A stretch of DNA of 64,000 nucleotides from an uncultured Bacteroidales bacterium. GTDB taxonomy: Bacteria > Bacteroidota > Bacteroidia > Bacteroidales > Paludibacteraceae. Each line of letters begins with the position of its first letter. The stretch's first letter is position 1. Shown piece by piece: positions 44,534-52,383 of this stretch. Under the pieces are notes generated by a model. It ran no database searches. It had not been told where the DNA came from and was given only the letters and a program-made list of their open reading frames with translations. The stretch lies in assembly GCA_902798385.1 (NCBI GenBank), contig CADBWK010000005.1:50775-114774 (forward strand). Direction: 5' to 3'. Both the position numbers and the translations under genes were made by a program.

Positions 44534-47500
44534 AGCGCTTCTGGACGATTTCAGTTTGTATGCTGTGTGTCGTACTCAGTACGCTTCAAGCGCAGACTCC
44601 TGTGCGTCTGGGCTCCGGTTCCTACGCTTCCTATGTGCCCTTAGCCAAGAGTCAGACATCGGAACACAACGGATGTCAGGCTTATCAGATGGAGCACCGT
44701 ACCTTGTACCTGCCGGACTCGCTCCTGGCGCGTCTCGGTTCTCCGGATGGTTCGCGTCAGGGTACATTGGCGTTACCCTCCAACGACTGGTGGACCTACG
44801 CCTTGGTAAACGAATGGACGGGTAAGATATGGACCTACCCGGGATGGGTAGAGGCTACAGCGGACGGCATCGATATCGGATACCCCTATTATTGGGAACC
44901 CACCGGCTGCGAAGTCAAATGGGACACGCCCCTGCATATCAACCTGACGGCAACGCATAGCGACAAACCGAATCCGAAGATGGAGTGTCTCGTGGACGGT
45001 TGGTCGGACTTCATGATGTCGTTCATCGTGCGTCATGACGAGGATTGGATTCGCGTGACGTGTATGCATGGTTCACCGATCGTGTGGCTCGAGTCGAACG
45101 GTATGCAGATGACCGTCACCAATCCGGATGCCACCAAATATGCGGTGTTCGAGCAATCCGGTCAACTGAGCGTGGCGTTACTGACGGATGGTCTGGATGC
45201 CTCCGCAGTAGCACCCTACGCCTTCCGTATTCCGCGCAAGACCACCATGACCTACGCCTACGATGCGAATAGTTCATCGCTCACCACCACTTTTCATGTG
45301 GACCAACCCGTGCTCATGGGCTTCTTGCCGCATCATTACTATACCACTAACCATTCTCCGCTAACCAATTTCCAGTACCTTACCCCTCGCGGAACTATGA
45401 AGTTAGCGCAAGGCAATGACTTCGCCTTCACCTATCCCGTACACTCTTTCCTGCCGTATTTCCCGATGCCGATGGAGTGGCAGGACGATTTCTCGGCTAC
45501 GCGCATGGCGGAACTCAATGCGGACTATGCCAAGCGTGGTTCGTTCGGAGGTGACACCTATTGGGGAGGCAAAGGCCTCACGCAGATGGCGCATTATATG
45601 ACTTTTGCGCTGCAGATGGGCGATACGGCGACCTTCCGCATGGCGAAACAGCGCCTCAAAGAGGTGCTCATCGATTGGTACACCTGGACGCCCGGCGAGG
45701 AACGCTATTATTTCGCACGTTATCCGCGTTGGGGTGCGCTCGTGGGCATGGATCCGTCCTACGACTCCGATACCTTCAATGATCATCATTTTCACTACGG
45801 CTATTTCATCTACTCGTCGGCGCTGCTCTGTATGCTCGATGACGATTTCCGTCAGCAGTACGGTGCGATGGCACGGGAGGTGGCGCGGGACTATGCGAAC
45901 TGGGAACGCTCGACCGATGAACCGTGGTTCAGGACGCTCGATCCTTACTGCGGACACTCGTTTGCCGGCGGTATGGGGAACGGCGGCAACGGTAACGGTC
46001 AGGAGTCCTCATCCGAAGCGATACAAGGATGGGGTGGTGTACTGTTGTTAGGTGCGGCGCTCCAAGACCAGGACATGCTTGAGGCCGGTATCATGGGTTA
46101 TACGCTTGAGACGCGTGCTACGGCGGAGTATTGGTTCGACAAACAAAGACGAAACATCGACTATACCAAATACCAGCATCCCTATTGCTGCAACCTCACG
46201 ATGCAGGGCGTTGGTTGGTGGACATGGTTCAGCGGTGACCCCGTCTGGATGCATTCGATCCAATGGCTGCCTATCTCGCCGATCCTGACCAACTGCTTCA
46301 GCGAAGACCTGCCGTTTGCCCGTTGGGACTATACGCAGATGTACGCTACCAAAGAAGTAGGTAACTACGAAGCCCCGCAGAACGGTCTGGGCGATGAGTC
46401 GGGGCTGGGTAATGTGTGCCTGTCCTACCTTTCGCTCTTCGATGCCGACTCGGCTGCCCGTGTATGGAACCGCATGGATGCGATGGGCAAAGCACTGGCC
46501 AAGAACCCCGACACGGGTGGAATCACTTATTGGTTGGCGCATTCGCATAAAGCGCTCGGAGAGAAACGCTACGACATCTTCGCGAACCATCCGCTGGCAT
46601 GTGCCTATACGGATACGATCACCGGACGCACCACGTACGCCGTGTATAATGTAGGGAATACCCATCTGAGCGTCCGCTTCTTCGGCGCGGTGGATACCAC
46701 CGTCTCTGTGCCGCACGGACTGACGCTCATCAGCGGTGCGCAGAACAGAACAACCACAACTATCGAGGACGAGAACGAAGAGATAGTGCCTGATCCGCTC
46801 GCATGGGATCTGCCGTACCCGAACTTAGCGCTGCATAAACCCGTCACGGTCTCGTCCGAAGAGAATGCGGGCTGCTTGGCTGTCAATCTAACGGACGGTC
46901 AGACTAATACCCGTTGGGGCTCGGCGCATCGTGATAACGAGTATGCGATCGTGGATCTGCAGCAGGTTTGTTATATCGATCATATCATCCTGCGTTGGGA
47001 GACTGCCTATGCCTCCGAATATGAGTTGGCGTTCTCGGATGATCAGACCAACTGGACAACCTTTACCCATAGTTCTGCCGGTGGCGTAGAGAAACAGATG
47101 ACACGTATCCGCGCCCGCTATATCCGTTTGACGGGACTGCAACGTGCTACGCAATACGGCACCTCGCTGTACGAACTCGAGGCCTACGGCCGTCCGCTGA
47201 CAGGCGATCCGACACAGGTGTTCGCGATCGCACTCTCTGCCTCCGATACCGTTCTCTACCAAGGACAAACGACCATACTGACTACGACAGCATATAACTA
47301 CAACGGCGGCATCCTCTCCACGAACAGCGAGAGTCTCACGTACCCTGACTATGGTCTCTTTACCGAGACGCGTACGGTAGGAGACTGCTCGGCTTCGCTG
47401 ACCATCGTGGTGCTCGAGCGGGAGCAGACCACAGCCATTGAGGTTTATCCGTCCGAAGTGACCATGCCCATCGGCGACACGCAGCAGTTCATCATCTGTC

Positions 47501-48159
47501 CGATCAACCAGTTCGGTACGGCGGTGGATACCTGCCGCGAGACTTTCCGCGCTACGCAGTTAGGCGATCAGACGCTTACTTTCGACTGCTTCGAGATGAC
47601 CGCCACCGCCCTGGCGCATGTGCTGCCGTATTCGGCGGTGAACTTAGCCCTTGGCAAACCCACCACGGCTTCCGGTACCGAGTACGAAGCGTCCATGGGA
47701 GCAGCTTTTGCTACGGATGGTAAGATGGATACCCGTTGGGGCAGCCGTCATCAGGATGGCGAATGGATCGAGGTGGATCTGCAGCAGTGCTATCTGTTGG
47801 ATTCGATTCGTCTCTATTGGGAAGCGGCGTACGCCACGAGTTATGAGATCCGCGTGAGTGACGATGCCGTCACGTACGAGCAGGTATATAGTACGACCAC
47901 GGGAAAAGGTGGCAACGTGTCCATTCCGGTAGCGACTTCCGGTCGGTATGTGCAAGTGCTTTGCCATGCGCGTAATACAGGCTACGGTGTGTCACTATGG
48001 GAGATAGAGATATATGGTTCCGGGCGTTGTGATGATCCCGTAACAGCAACAGAGACGGTACCGGCACAGCTATCGGTATTCAAATTCATCAAGGAGGGAA
48101 AGATATACATTTTGCGCAACGGTGCTATCTATTCAGTCGATGGCCGTGTGCTGAAATAG
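44530..48159 (+). CDS. GH81 endo-beta-1,3-glucanase with two CBM32-like domains and sorting-type tail
   Basis: 1209 residues. Signal peptide (MKRFWTISVCMLCVVLSTLQAQ), no lipobox. GH81 catalytic region (about 25-740): LALPSNDWWTYALVNEW, GKIWTYPGWVEA, and HSFAGGMGNGGNGNGQESSS with the conserved acidic residues E492 and E496. Then an F5/8C/CBM32-like discoidin domain (about 755-895), an Ig-like stretch, a second discoidin (about 1035-1165) and the tail KFIKEGKIYILRNGAIYSVD ending GRVLK. GH81 cuts long beta-1,3-glucan chains. Last gene of the operon. A 7-bp repeat inserts TTNHSPLTNF near residue 275. Confidence 0.92.
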   Translation: MKRFWTISVCMLCVVLSTLQAQTPVRLGSGSYASYVPLAKSQTSEHNGCQAYQMEHRTLYLPDSLLARLGSPDGSRQGTLALPSNDWWTYALVNEWTGKIWTYPGWVEATADGIDIGYPYYWEPTGCEVKWDTPLHINLTATHSDKPNPKMECLVDGWSDFMMSFIVRHDEDWIRVTCMHGSPIVWLESNGMQMTVTNPDATKYAVFEQSGQLSVALLTDGLDASAVAPYAFRIPRKTTMTYAYDANSSSLTTTFHVDQPVLMGFLPHHYYTTNHSPLTNFQYLTPRGTMKLAQGNDFAFTYPVHSFLPYFPMPMEWQDDFSATRMAELNADYAKRGSFGGDTYWGGKGLTQMAHYMTFALQMGDTATFRMAKQRLKEVLIDWYTWTPGEERYYFARYPRWGALVGMDPSYDSDTFNDHHFHYGYFIYSSALLCMLDDDFRQQYGAMAREVARDYANWERSTDEPWFRTLDPYCGHSFAGGMGNGGNGNGQESSSEAIQGWGGVLLLGAALQDQDMLEAGIMGYTLETRATAEYWFDKQRRNIDYTKYQHPYCCNLTMQGVGWWTWFSGDPVWMHSIQWLPISPILTNCFSEDLPFARWDYTQMYATKEVGNYEAPQNGLGDESGLGNVCLSYLSLFDADSAARVWNRMDAMGKALAKNPDTGGITYWLAHSHKALGEKRYDIFANHPLACAYTDTITGRTTYAVYNVGNTHLSVRFFGAVDTTVSVPHGLTLISGAQNRTTTTIEDENEEIVPDPLAWDLPYPNLALHKPVTVSSEENAGCLAVNLTDGQTNTRWGSAHRDNEYAIVDLQQVCYIDHIILRWETAYASEYELAFSDDQTNWTTFTHSSAGGVEKQMTRIRARYIRLTGLQRATQYGTSLYELEAYGRPLTGDPTQVFAIALSASDTVLYQGQTTILTTTAYNYNGGILSTNSESLTYPDYGLFTETRTVGDCSASLTIVVLEREQTTAIEVYPSEVTMPIGDTQQFIICPINQFGTAVDTCRETFRATQLGDQTLTFDCFEMTATALAHVLPYSAVNLALGKPTTASGTEYEASMGAAFATDGKMDTRWGSRHQDGEWIEVDLQQCYLLDSIRLYWEAAYATSYEIRVSDDAVTYEQVYSTTTGKGGNVSIPVATSGRYVQVLCHARNTGYGVSLWEIEIYGSGRCDDPVTATETVPAQLSVFKFIKEGKIYILRNGAIYSVDGRVLK
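45345..45372 (+). repeat. 7-bp short tandem repeat in GH81
   Basis: CACTAAC, CATTCTC, CGCTAAC, CAATTTC, in frame as TNHSPLTNF, in the catalytic domain between two beta strands. Confidence 0.7.
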
Positions 48160-48178
48160 CAAAAAAAATCAAATAAAT

Positions 48179-48209
48179 TTGCATAATTCAAAAAAAAGCA
48201 GTAATTTTG
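48179..48209 (+). promoter_or_regulatory. Bacteroidetes-type promoter for tmRNA
   Basis: TTG 48179-48181, 20 nt, TAATTTTG 48202-48209; about 22 bp before the mature tmRNA 5' end. It may also serve the tRNA-Ala/GNAT/Fur/tRNA-Arg group. Confidence 0.75.
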
Positions 48210-48231
48210 CACGCTTTTTTGCTTAAGCGAT

Positions 48232-48583
48232 GGGGCTATCTGGTTTTGACAGCAGGTAGAATGGTTGTGTAAGCACGCAGAGCAATGAGGCAACGCTCTT
48301 TAATCTCGCTTCAAAATATAACTGGCAACTATGAGTATGCTCTCGCTGCCTAATCGAAGTATAGTAGATTAGCTTTTTTCGGATGCAAGGCGTCTGAACG
48401 AGACATCGCTCCAAGCCGAGTCTGTGGGCTCAATGGATATAGCGGTGCGGAAATTCACAGAGCAGATAAGCCGGTAGTTGGTGGCTCGGGTCTTGCTGCC
48501 GGACGAAAATCAAGGCCGGGATAAGCGTGTAGAAAGCGCAGGTGTTCCTTGTTTGGACGCGGGTTCGACTCCCGCTAGCTCCA
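48232..48583 (+). ncRNA. ssrA: tmRNA (transfer-messenger RNA)
   Basis: About 352 nt. The tRNA-like ends GGGGCTA (5') and TAGCTCC-A (3') pair, with TGGTTTTGACAGC after the 5' end and a T-arm GCGGGTTCGACTCCCGC near the 3' end. The tag frame at 48324-48353 encodes GNYEYALAA then TAA, the GxxxYALAA form known in Bacteroidetes. It rescues stalled ribosomes and marks the unfinished peptide for proteolysis. CCA is not encoded. Confidence 0.95.
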
Positions 48584-48608
48584 CACAAAATGGCGCGACT
48601 GCGTCGCG

Positions 48609-48681
48609 GGGGTATTAGCTCAGTTGGTAGAGCGCAACGTTCGCAATGTTGAGGTCAGGGGTTCGACTCCCCTATGCTCCA
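48609..48681 (+). tRNA. tRNA-Ala(CGC)
   Basis: 73 nt; acceptor GGGGTAT / ATGCTCC, D-arm TAGCTCAGTTGGTAGAGC, anticodon loop TTCGCAA (anticodon CGC), T-arm AGGGGTTCGACTCCCCT. CCA not encoded. Only 4 nt separate its end from the ATG of the next gene. Confidence 0.9.
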
Positions 48682-48685
48682 CTTT

Positions 48686-49816
48686 ATGGCAGTAGAAATA
48701 CGAGAAATACACACCAAACGTGAACTGAGACGATTCATTCAGTTCGCTAACGATCTGTATAAGGGTTGTCCGTATTATTGTCCCCCTTTGTTCTTCGACG
48801 AGATGAACTGCTTCAATGTGGAGACCAATCCTGCATTGGAGGTCTGCGAGTATCAGCTCTGGATGGCGTACCGCGACGGCAAACCCGTCGGACGTATTGC
48901 CGGCATCATCAACCGTCGTGCCAACGAGACTTGGAACTACAAGCACGTGCGCTTCGGATGGTTCGATTTCATCGATGACCTCGAGGTCAGCAAAGCCCTC
49001 CTCGATACCGTAGCGGCATGGGGCAAAGAGCGTGGCATGGACGCACTCAACGGACCGGTCGGTTTCACGGATTTCGACCACGAGGGACTGCTTTTGGAAG
49101 GCTATGAATATCCGGCAGTGATGTCGAGTCTGTACAATTATCCGTATTACGTCCAGCACATGGACGCGTATGGCTTGAGCAAAGATGCGGACTGGATAGA
49201 GATTCAGGTTTATCCGCCGCAGGGTTGCCCGGAGCGACTGAACCGCATCGCCGAGATTGTCAAGCAGCGTTCACACGTGCGCGTGGATAAAGTGAAGAAC
49301 TCCCGCGAACTCGTGCGTAAGTACGGCATCCAGTATATGGACGTGATCGACGAGGCATACCAGAAGCTCTATAACTTCCAGCCCATGACCGACGCCCAGA
49401 AGAACTACTACAAGAACATGTATTTCCCGTTGCTGAATTTCGATTTCGTGACCTTGGTAGTGAACGAGAAGGATGAGATTGTAGGCGTCGGACTCGGTAT
49501 GCCGGACATCTCCAATGCTCTCCGTAAGTGCGGCGGTAAACTGTTCCCCTTCGGTTGGTATCATATCCTCAAAGCACTCAAGTCCAAGCATATTGAGGTC
49601 TTCAACCTCCTGCTTATCGCCGTGCGCCCGGACTATCAGGGAACAGGCGTGAACGCTATCTTCTTCCAGGATCAGATCCCGCGCATGAACAAATACGGCA
49701 TGAAGATTCTGGAGACGACCAATATCCTGGAGACGAACACCAAGAATATCGCCAACTTCACGCAGTTCGACCATAAGATACACAAGCATCACCGCGCATA
49801 TATCAAGTCGATCTGA
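48686..49816 (+). CDS. GNAT-like acyltransferase family protein
   Basis: 376 residues from ATG 48686 (MAVEIREIHTKRELRRFIQF); an earlier in-frame ATG lies within the tRNA and is rejected. The protein has features of the large two-domain GNAT-like family common in Bacteroidota: PYYCPPLFFDEMNCFN, GRIAGIINRRANE, GFTDFDHEGLLLEGYE and a C-terminal AVRPDYQGTGVNAIFF that resembles the acetyl-CoA binding R-x-x-G-x-G/A loop. Substrate unknown. It is immediately downstream of tRNA-Ala and overlaps the Fur-family gene by 1 bp. Confidence 0.75.
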   Translation: MAVEIREIHTKRELRRFIQFANDLYKGCPYYCPPLFFDEMNCFNVETNPALEVCEYQLWMAYRDGKPVGRIAGIINRRANETWNYKHVRFGWFDFIDDLEVSKALLDTVAAWGKERGMDALNGPVGFTDFDHEGLLLEGYEYPAVMSSLYNYPYYVQHMDAYGLSKDADWIEIQVYPPQGCPERLNRIAEIVKQRSHVRVDKVKNSRELVRKYGIQYMDVIDEAYQKLYNFQPMTDAQKNYYKNMYFPLLNFDFVTLVVNEKDEIVGVGLGMPDISNALRKCGGKLFPFGWYHILKALKSKHIEVFNLLLIAVRPDYQGTGVNAIFFQDQIPRMNKYGMKILETTNILETNTKNIANFTQFDHKIHKHHRAYIKSI

Positions 49817-50283
49817 TGGCAAAAAGCGTTCGTTCATATAGCAGTGCCTTGACCCAGCTACGTCGGTATCTCCTCGACAACGATAAACGGCCGACGAAAG
49901 TGAGGGAGATGGTTCTGGAGCAAGTGTGCAACCTGCCGCAACCCTTCACGGCGGACCAGTTAGTCAAGGCGTGTGAGGCGGAACGTATCTCCACCGGTAC
50001 TGTCTATAACACCCTCAATTTGTTGATCGATGCGCAGGTCATCCATGCCACCAAGAGACAGCGAGGCAAAGCGGCTACCGAGTTCGAGGTTATCACCGGT
50101 TCTGCGAACCGAATGCAACTGGTCTGTGCCAAATGCGGACGGACGGCTGACTTTACCGACCCGGCCATCGCACGACTGATCAAAACACGTAAGTATTATA
50201 ACTTTATACTACGTAGCTACTCCTTGATCGCCTACGGCGAATGCAAGGTGTGCCGCAAGAAAACAATCAAAAAACTGACCTAA
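49816..50283 (+). CDS. Fur-family transcriptional regulator
   Basis: 155 residues. Winged helix DNA-binding part (PTKVREMVLEQVCNLPQPFT, ISTGTVYNTLNLLIDAQVI) and a dimerisation part with CAKCG and a second CKVC motif that may hold structural zinc; the His-rich metal sensor site of classic Fur (HHDH) is not evident. Family members repress metal-uptake or peroxide genes. The metal or signal cannot be decided. Co-transcribed with the GNAT-like gene and followed by tRNA-Arg. Confidence 0.85.
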   Translation: MAKSVRSYSSALTQLRRYLLDNDKRPTKVREMVLEQVCNLPQPFTADQLVKACEAERISTGTVYNTLNLLIDAQVIHATKRQRGKAATEFEVITGSANRMQLVCAKCGRTADFTDPAIARLIKTRKYYNFILRSYSLIAYGECKVCRKKTIKKLT

Positions 50284-50284
50284 C

Positions 50285-50358
50285 GGTCCCGTAGCTCAAT
50301 TGAATAGAGTGTCAGATTCCGGTTCTGAAGGTTCTGGGTTTGAGCCCCAGCGGGATCA
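50285..50358 (+). tRNA. tRNA-Arg(CCG)
   Basis: 74 nt; acceptor GGTCCCG / CGGGATC, anticodon stem TCAGA / TCTGA around loop TTCCGGT (anticodon CCG), T-arm CTGGGTTTGAGCCCCAG. CCA not encoded. It starts 1 bp after the Fur-family stop codon. Confidence 0.9.
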
Positions 50359-50385
50359 CAAAAGCCGCCAATTCGGCGGCTTTTG
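50358..50385 (+). terminator. Rho-independent terminator after tRNA-Arg
   Basis: CAAAAGCCGCC / GGCGGCTTTTG around ATTC. It is symmetrical enough to serve the convergent endonuclease gene too. Confidence 0.85.
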
Positions 50386-50413
50386 TAATCTATAATCTAT
50401 AATCTATAATCTA
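50386..50413. repeat. 7-bp tandem repeat overlapping the endonuclease stop codon
   Basis: Four exact copies of TAATCTA; the TAG stop of the minus-strand endonuclease gene (50411-50413) lies in the last one. Confidence 0.9.
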
Positions 50414-51685
50414 TCGTAGATTAATATCTACGATAATCGGCTCATGATCGGCATACCGATGCATCGTCTTGTCCTTCATCTTATACGCCCCGTGCTGGTA
50501 GTACCAATCGGCATTGACGTGCCACGGTCGTACGCGCACGATCTGCGTCGCCATCGTCGGGTTCGCAAAACAGCGATCCAGATACCCCGCTTCACCCTTG
50601 AACACGTACGAATAGTCGTTCTCTCCGCCTAGCGGTAGCATATCCGCATACCCGGCACGAACGATCTTCTGGATCGGTCCTTCCTGCGTATAGCAGTTAT
50701 AATCTCCCAAGAGCAACACATCCTCATCCCCAAAGACCTCCACCGCCTTCGGCAGCATCGCCAACAGCGAATCGGTGTTGTCCATTCGTTTCAGATGCGT
50801 GTCGTAGTTACCGCGACCTGCCCGTTTGGACTTCAGGTGATTGACGCCGATGATCAGTTTCTCTCCGCTCGCTATCTCTTCAAAACCCACAGCGAACATG
50901 CGTCCGTAGTAATGACTCGTTGTGTCCTGATAAGCGGACAGCGGTTGCGCATACACGCGCACGCGTTCCGTATTGTAAATAAAACATCCGCCGATACGGT
51001 CCATGTTTTGCAGGGGCATCGCCACGTACGCATATTTCTTGCCGCTCTTATTCAGCGCCTTAATCAGCATCGTCGGCGCTTTGTCGCCCACCTGCATCTC
51101 GCAGCACGCGATGATATCCGCCTTCATCGCCCGCAAGGCCTTGACTAACTTGTCGGTCTTGAGTGCCTGCTGCTCAGGTGTCGTACGCTTGGTGGCGTAC
51201 CCGCCTAAGTCCGCGAAGTAATTCTCTATGTTTGCTCCTACGATGCGCAGTTCACCTTTCTTCGGTCCTTTCAATCGGTCGCACGGCATATGCTTCGTCG
51301 CGATCGGTTGACCCGTCAACAAGTGCCGCTCACTCGTCACGCGTGCCTGGAACACTTTCACGATATCCCCGCAACGTACCTTGTAATAACTGTTCCGGCA
51401 ATGCACCACGATACTCGCCGCGCGGTTGGCTGCTGCCCAAGCATAGTACGCCGTGCTGTCGCCGTCCGCCAGACCTACCGCCCGCTCTTCCGGACAGAAC
51501 AAGCGCTGAGGCGCCAAGACCAAGGAGTCATAGAAACTGCCGCATACCACGAGAGGGGTAGTGACCTGAACAACGTGATTCGTGTAAGCCGACCAATCGG
51601 CTTGAAGCGCATCTAACGAAACACGCTCCACCGCCGAAACGGAGAGCGTGTAAAGCGCTATGAGTAACAAAAAATTTTTTCTCAT
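50411..51685 (-). CDS. Secreted endonuclease/exonuclease/phosphatase family protein
   Basis: 424 residues from ATG 51685 (MRKNFLLLIALYTLSVSA, signal peptide, no lipobox). An N-terminal OB-like part (about 25-140) and an EEP catalytic domain (about 150-424): RIVGANIENYF, ADIIACCEMQVG (metal-binding Glu), GVNHLKSKR, LLLGDYNCYTQEGP and a final YADHEPIIVDI with the His/Asp pair. Similar two-part proteins are secreted nucleases or phosphodiesterases. No sorting tail. Located directly downstream of tRNA-fMet and likely co-transcribed with it. Confidence 0.85.
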   Translation of the reverse strand: MRKNFLLLIALYTLSVSAVERVSLDALQADWSAYTNHVVQVTTPLVVCGSFYDSLVLAPQRLFCPEERAVGLADGDSTAYYAWAAANRAASIVVHCRNSYYKVRCGDIVKVFQARVTSERHLLTGQPIATKHMPCDRLKGPKKGELRIVGANIENYFADLGGYATKRTTPEQQALKTDKLVKALRAMKADIIACCEMQVGDKAPTMLIKALNKSGKKYAYVAMPLQNMDRIGGCFIYNTERVRVYAQPLSAYQDTTSHYYGRMFAVGFEEIASGEKLIIGVNHLKSKRAGRGNYDTHLKRMDNTDSLLAMLPKAVEVFGDEDVLLLGDYNCYTQEGPIQKIVRAGYADMLPLGGENDYSYVFKGEAGYLDRCFANPTMATQIVRVRPWHVNADWYYQHGAYKMKDKTMHRYADHEPIIVDINLR

Positions 51686-51691
51686 ACCTTG

Positions 51692-51763
<72 letters not shown>

Positions 51764-51793
51764 ATGCAACCCGTTATTTTTCAAACGGGACTG

Positions 51794-51825
51794 CAAAAGT
51801 ACTGCTTTTTTTTGAATTGTGCAAA
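51794..51825 (-). promoter_or_regulatory. Bacteroidetes-type promoter for tRNA-fMet
   Basis: Minus strand: TTTG (51822-51825), 20 nt, TACTTTTG (51794-51801). Confidence 0.75.
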
Positions 51826-51840
51826 TATTTTAGCATTTTT

Positions 51841-51872
51841 TTTGCATATTTCATTTATTTTTTGTAATTTTG
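51841..51872 (+). promoter_or_regulatory. Bacteroidetes-type promoter for the nucleosidase operon
   Basis: TTTG 51841-51844, 20 nt, TAATTTTG 51865-51872, 20 bp before the ATG. Divergent from the tRNA-fMet promoter. Confidence 0.75.
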
Positions 51873-51891
51873 CGGCATAATTTGGAAGAAT

Positions 51892-52383
51892 ATGGCAAGA
51901 TTTATCGTAATGGCAGAAGAAGGTGAACGCGTTTTGCTGGATAAGGCCAAGGAAACTTTAGGGCTCGATCTGAGGGATGCACAGCTCATCTTCACGGGGG
52001 TAGGGGCGATCAATATCATCCGCTCCCTGCAGCATCTCGACCGCGACGCCGAACTTATCAATATCGGCTATGCCGGCAGTGCGAACTTCGACTTGGGTAC
52101 CTGGGTGGAGGTCACGGAGGTGCGCCTCAATCATCCCAACGTCACCTATCCCGAACCGGAACTGAAACTCTCGACTCTTGACTCTCGACTCTCGACTCTC
52201 AAGCAGGCTCCCTGCTACACCAACTGCGATTTCGTCCTCGCGTCCGACTACAAGGACTGCGTTTTTGATATGGAGTTGGCGTTCATCGCCGCGCTCGGTT
52301 TCAAGAACCTGCACAGCTTCAAATACGTGAGCGACAATCTCTCGCTCCATGCCTATCACGATCTAACTCACGGCGTAGAATGA
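51892..52383 (+). CDS. Nucleoside phosphorylase / MTA-SAH nucleosidase-like protein (short form)
   Basis: 163 residues, shorter than the roughly 230 of full MTA/SAH nucleosidases. Recognisable pieces: IFTGVGAINI, ELINIGYAGSANFDLGTWVE (the GxAG(S) phosphate/ribose loop) and FDMELAFIAALGFKNLHSFKYVSD, where DMEx(A) is the substrate-binding Met-Glu segment and VSD the conserved Ser-Asp. A 7-bp repeat writes STLDSRLSTLKQ in the middle. Might act on purine nucleosides; the reduced size leaves activity uncertain. Overlaps the methyltransferase gene by 4 bp. Confidence 0.7.
   Translation: MARFIVMAEEGERVLLDKAKETLGLDLRDAQLIFTGVGAINIIRSLQHLDRDAELINIGYAGSANFDLGTWVEVTEVRLNHPNVTYPEPELKLSTLDSRLSTLKQAPCYTNCDFVLASDYKDCVFDMELAFIAALGFKNLHSFKYVSDNLSLHAYHDLTHGVE
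52167..52201 (+). repeat. 7-bp short tandem repeat in the nucleosidase-like gene
   Basis: ACTCTCG, ACTCTTG, ACTCTCG, ACTCTCG, ACTCTCA, in frame as LSTLDSRLSTL, between conserved segments. Confidence 0.85.

Noticed and set aside
48674-48685. ATG inside tRNA-Ala as the GNAT gene start
   Set aside because: It would place the start codon in the acceptor stem of the tRNA; ATG 48686 lies just after it.
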